Part shown: positions 10,614 through 15,023 of the stretch, piece by piece
How positions within the stretch are numbered: the stretch's first letter is position 1
Layout: each line of letters begins with the position of its first letter
NCBI GenBank assembly: GCA_041481445.1
Contig: JBGPBV010000161.1
Location: 1-15,023 of the forward strand
Direction: 5' to 3'
Source of the DNA: AA29 sp041481445
GTDB taxonomy: Bacteria > Acidobacteriota > Vicinamibacteria > Fen-336
DNA: 15,023 nt
Made by a program: the position numbers and the translations under genes
Notes under the pieces: generated by a model
What the model saw: the letters and a program-made list of their open reading frames with translations, nothing else
Database searches by the model: none
What the model was told of the DNA's origin: nothing

Positions 10614-11540
10614 CGGCGCGATACAAGAGGGAGCTCTCCGCCCTGGTGGTCTTCGGGGGAATGCTCGCGGCCGTGGGGATCGTGGCCCCCTCCTTCTTCA
10701 GCGCGGCCAACCTCCGTGACCTCGCCGTCAACAACGCGCCCGTGCTCATCGTGGCCACCGGCGCCACCCTGGTCATCCTGGTCGGGCAGATCGACATCTC
10801 GGTGGGCTCGCAGTTCGCGGTCTGCGCGGTGGCGGCGGGCTCCCTGGCCAAGCAGGGCCTGCCCGTGCCGCTGCTGGCCCCCTGCATCCTCGCCCTCGGC
10901 GCCGCCATGGGCGCGGTCAACGGCGTGCTGGTCGGTCGGCTCGGGCTGCCCTCGATCATCGTGACGCTGGCCATGCTCGTCGCCTGGCGCGACGGCCTGC
11001 GCTGGGCCACCGAGGGGGCGTGGGTCCAGGACCTGCCGCCCGACTTCCAGTGGTTCGGCCTCGGCCAGGAGGCCGGCCAGTGGCTGATCGTCGGCGTCGC
11101 GCTCGCCGTCCTCCTCGGCCTGGCCTGGATCCTGCGGAACCTCCGGGTCGGGCGGGCGGTCTACGCGGTGGGCTCCGACGCGGAGGCGGCGCGGCTGGCC
11201 GGCCTGGAGCCGAGCCGTCTCGTGCTCGGGGTCTTCGTGGCCATGGGCGCGCTCACCGGCCTGGCCGCTCTGCTCAACGCCGTGCGCTTCTCCTCGATCC
11301 CGAGCAACATGGGGGTCGGCCTCGAGCTCAAGGCGGTGGCGGCGGTGGTCGTGGGCGGCACCGCGATCACGGGCGGGCGCGGGCGCCTCCTCGGCACCCT
11401 CGTCGGGGCCGCCCTCCTCGGCACCCTGGGCACCGCGCTCGTCTTCGCGGGAGTGAACCCGTTCTGGGAAAAGGCGCTCCAGGGCGCGATCATCCTCGCC
11501 GCCCTCGTCTCGGACGTGGCCCTCGGCCGCCTCGAACACC

Positions 11541-13640
<2,100 letters not shown>

Positions 13641-13642
13641 TC

Positions 13643-13675
13643 AGTGCCCTTCCCTGCGCGCCAGGTCGAGGCACT
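13643..13675 (+). other. weak inverted repeat after the rha operon
   Basis: AGTGCC (13643-13648) pairs with GGCACT (13670-13675) across a 21-nt loop just after the operon's last stop. No T-run follows, so this is not a typical intrinsic terminator. A GATAAT hexamer at 13678-13683 could be a -10 for the sigma gene, but no -35 is seen. Confidence 0.2.
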
Positions 13676-13698
13676 AGGATAATGACGATGGAGCCACG

Positions 13699-14400
13699 GT
13701 GACGAGCCTGCCCGCCCCGGGCGGAGTCCCGGGAAACGATGCCGTCCTCAGCGACCAGGAGGTCGTCCGCCGGGTCAAGTCCGGCGAGCGCGGCCTGTTC
13801 GAGCTGCTGATGCGCCGCTACAACCAGCGGCTGTACCGTATCGCGCGCTCCATCGTGCGGGACGACGGGGAGGCGGAGGACGTGATGCAGCAGGCCTACG
13901 TGAACGCCTTCGCCCACCTCGATCAGTTCGCCAGTCGCGCCAAGTTCTCGACCTGGCTCACCCGGATCGCCGTGCACGAGGCGCTGGCCCGCGTCCGGCG
14001 CCGCGGGCGGCTTCGGGCCATCGACACCGTCGCCGAGCCGGAGGAGCACGGCCTCCTCTTGAAGTCGCCGGATCCCGATCCCGAGCAGCAGGCCCTGGCC
14101 GGCGAGCTGCGGGCCGCGCTTGAGGCCTCCCTGGACTCCATCCCCGAGATGTACCGGACGGTGTTCGTCCTCCGCGAGGTGGAGGGCCTCTCCACCGCCG
14201 AGGCCGCGGAGTGCCTGGAGACGTCGGAGGAGGTCGTGAGGACGCGTCTCCATCGCGCGCGGGCCCTGCTGCAGCAGGAGATGATGAGCCGGGCCGGGTC
14301 CGGCGCGCGTGACGCGTTCACCTTCCACGCGCCGCGGTGCGATCGCGTGGTGGCGGCGGTGATGGCCCGGATCGGCCTGGACGGAGGCGTGGCCGGCTAG
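13699..14400 (+). CDS. ECF-type RNA polymerase sigma factor
   Basis: This 233-residue protein directs RNA polymerase to a subset of promoters. Region 2 (about residues 33-100) shows LFELLMRRYNQRLYRIARS, DDGEAEDVMQQAYVNAFAHL and FSTWLTRIAVHEAL. Region 4 (about 143-193) shows SLDSIPEMYRTVFVLREVEG, the helix-turn-helix STAEAAECLETSEEVVRTRL and HRARALLQ. Region 3 is absent, which defines the ECF class. A tail of about 40 residues follows (DAFTFHAPRCDRVVAAVMARIG); I recall similar tails in other ECF factors, but its role is not evident. The start is GTG 13699, supported by GGAG 5 nt upstream; nearby ATGs at 13682 and 13688 are in a frame that stops at once. No anti-sigma gene accompanies it on the same strand. 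It lies 58 nt after the rha operon and is probably a separate unit. Its targets cannot be told. Confidence 0.92.
   Translation: MTSLPAPGGVPGNDAVLSDQEVVRRVKSGERGLFELLMRRYNQRLYRIARSIVRDDGEAEDVMQQAYVNAFAHLDQFASRAKFSTWLTRIAVHEALARVRRRGRLRAIDTVAEPEEHGLLLKSPDPDPEQQALAGELRAALEASLDSIPEMYRTVFVLREVEGLSTAEAAECLETSEEVVRTRLHRARALLQQEMMSRAGSGARDAFTFHAPRCDRVVAAVMARIGLDGGVAG
14397..14400. other. convergent gene ends sharing the palindrome CTAG
   Basis: The plus-strand sigma gene ends with TAG at 14398-14400 and the minus-strand cytochrome gene ends with TAG read from 14399 to 14397. The two coding regions overlap by 4 nt with no space for a terminator between them, so each transcript must run into the other gene. 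Confidence 0.85.
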
Positions 14401-14957
14401 GGCTGGTCGTGGTGGTGGCCGGAGGCTCCCGCCTCCCCGTGATGGTGGCGCTCCTGCGGCAGAGCCTCCGCCAACTGCTGCGTCTCGGCGGGGGTGAGTC
14501 TCGGCAGGTGCCGGACGAAGGCCGCGATGTCCTGGATGTGGGCATCCTCGTGGTTGACCCCGAAGGCGGGCATGCCACTGGCGCGGATGCCGTTCTTGAC
14601 GATCCAGAAGAGCTCGCCGTCCGAGAGCGCGCGCGTGTGGGGTCCGTCGAGCAGGGGCGGCACCGGGTTCATCCCCTGCGCCATCTCCATCGGCTTCACG
14701 CCGGGGGCGCCGTGGCAGGGCAGGCAGTTCTCGCCGTAGTGCTCCATGCCCCGGGTGGCCGCCGCCGGCTCCGCGGGAAGGCGCATCTGGGGAGCCTGGC
14801 GCGCGATCGCCTTGTCGCGCGCGGTGGGCGCCACCCGGTCGAGCATGTCGGGGGGGGTGCTCGCGGCCACGCTCAGGTGCCCGCCGTAGACGACGAAGGC
14901 GGCGCCGAGGGACACGAGCAGGATGCCCACGACCAGGCCGCCGAGGAAGCGCATCAT
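14397..14957 (-). CDS. membrane-anchored monohaem cytochrome c with histidine-rich tail
   Basis: This 186-residue protein is a probable periplasmic electron carrier or small domain of a redox chain. Residues 5-25 (LGGLVVGILLVSLGAAFVVYG) form one membrane helix, likely an uncleaved anchor. The haem c motif is CLPCH (78-82), in the context ENCLPCHGAPG, and the likely distal ligand is M129 in ASGMPAFG. The segment ending AAFVRHLP is the usual last helix of class I domains. The C-terminus adds two HHH triplets (171-173 and 181-183) and ends HHHDQP, suggesting metal binding; haem ligation by the tail is unlikely. ATG 14957 has AGGAGG 8 nt upstream; a second ATG follows directly. The gene converges on the sigma factor and their stop codons overlap. 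Partner proteins are not in the window. Confidence 0.9.
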   Translation of the reverse strand: MMRFLGGLVVGILLVSLGAAFVVYGGHLSVAASTPPDMLDRVAPTARDKAIARQAPQMRLPAEPAAATRGMEHYGENCLPCHGAPGVKPMEMAQGMNPVPPLLDGPHTRALSDGELFWIVKNGIRASGMPAFGVNHEDAHIQDIAAFVRHLPRLTPAETQQLAEALPQERHHHGEAGASGHHHDQP

Positions 14958-14965
14958 GTCACCAG

Positions 14966-14985
14966 CCTCCTACGAGTCCATTACA
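14966..14985 (-). promoter_or_regulatory. ribosome site and candidate -10 of the cytochrome c gene
   Basis: On the minus strand AGGAGG (14971-14966) lies 8 nt before ATG 14957 and is a strong ribosome site. TGTAAT (14985-14980) matches five of six -10 bases and would give a leader of about 17 nt. No good -35 is visible in the GC-rich stretch upstream, and the window ends at 15023. Confidence 0.35.
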
Positions 14986-15023
14986 ACAGAGTCGCCGCGC
15001 CCGCAGGCGTGACGGCGGGGAAT

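Noticed and set aside
13643..13675. Rho-independent terminator after the rha operon
   Set aside because: The stem is only 6 bp with a 21-nt loop and no T-run; listed only as a weak inverted repeat.

Overview
The window is GC-rich (about 70% by eye) bacterial DNA with short gaps, many overlapping genes and GTG/TTG starts. It carries a nearly complete L-rhamnose utilisation locus. Gene content suggests a soil or plant-matter heterotroph with a Gram-negative-type envelope, possibly an uncultured Acidobacteriota or a neighbouring phylum. That placement is inference from architecture, not from a marker gene. I see no tRNA, rRNA, CRISPR, insertion sequence or prophage.

Layout. On the minus strand, 3747 to 1 holds a regulator followed by a secreted alpha-L-rhamnosidase (GH78) that runs off the left edge. 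The regulator joins an IclR-type winged helix to a periplasmic-binding-protein-like sugar sensor. A divergent control region (3748-4046) contains candidate promoters, an 18-bp palindrome and a 10-bp direct repeat. On the plus strand, 4047 to 13640 is one tight operon: bifunctional rhamnulose-1-phosphate aldolase/lactaldehyde dehydrogenase (rhaD), rhamnose isomerase (rhaI), rhamnulokinase (rhaB), sugar ABC ATPase (rhaT), a first permease (rhaP), and a single reading frame that fuses the second permease to the sugar-binding protein (rhaQ-rhaS). The right end (13699-14957) is a separate pair of convergent genes: an ECF sigma factor and a membrane-anchored monohaem cytochrome c with a histidine-rich tail.

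How it works (inference from families). The GH78 enzyme frees rhamnose from rhamnosides outside the cytoplasm. The tethered binding domain captures it and RhaT/RhaP/RhaQ import it. RhaI makes L-rhamnulose, RhaB phosphorylates it, and the aldolase half of RhaD gives dihydroxyacetone phosphate plus L-lactaldehyde. The dehydrogenase half probably oxidises the lactaldehyde to lactate. The regulator is placed to sense imported rhamnose and control both divergent units. No rhamnose mutarotase gene is visible.

The most unusual items are the permease-binding protein fusion, which has a ribosome site and start codon buried in frame at its junction, and the IclR-HTH/sugar-sensor chimera.
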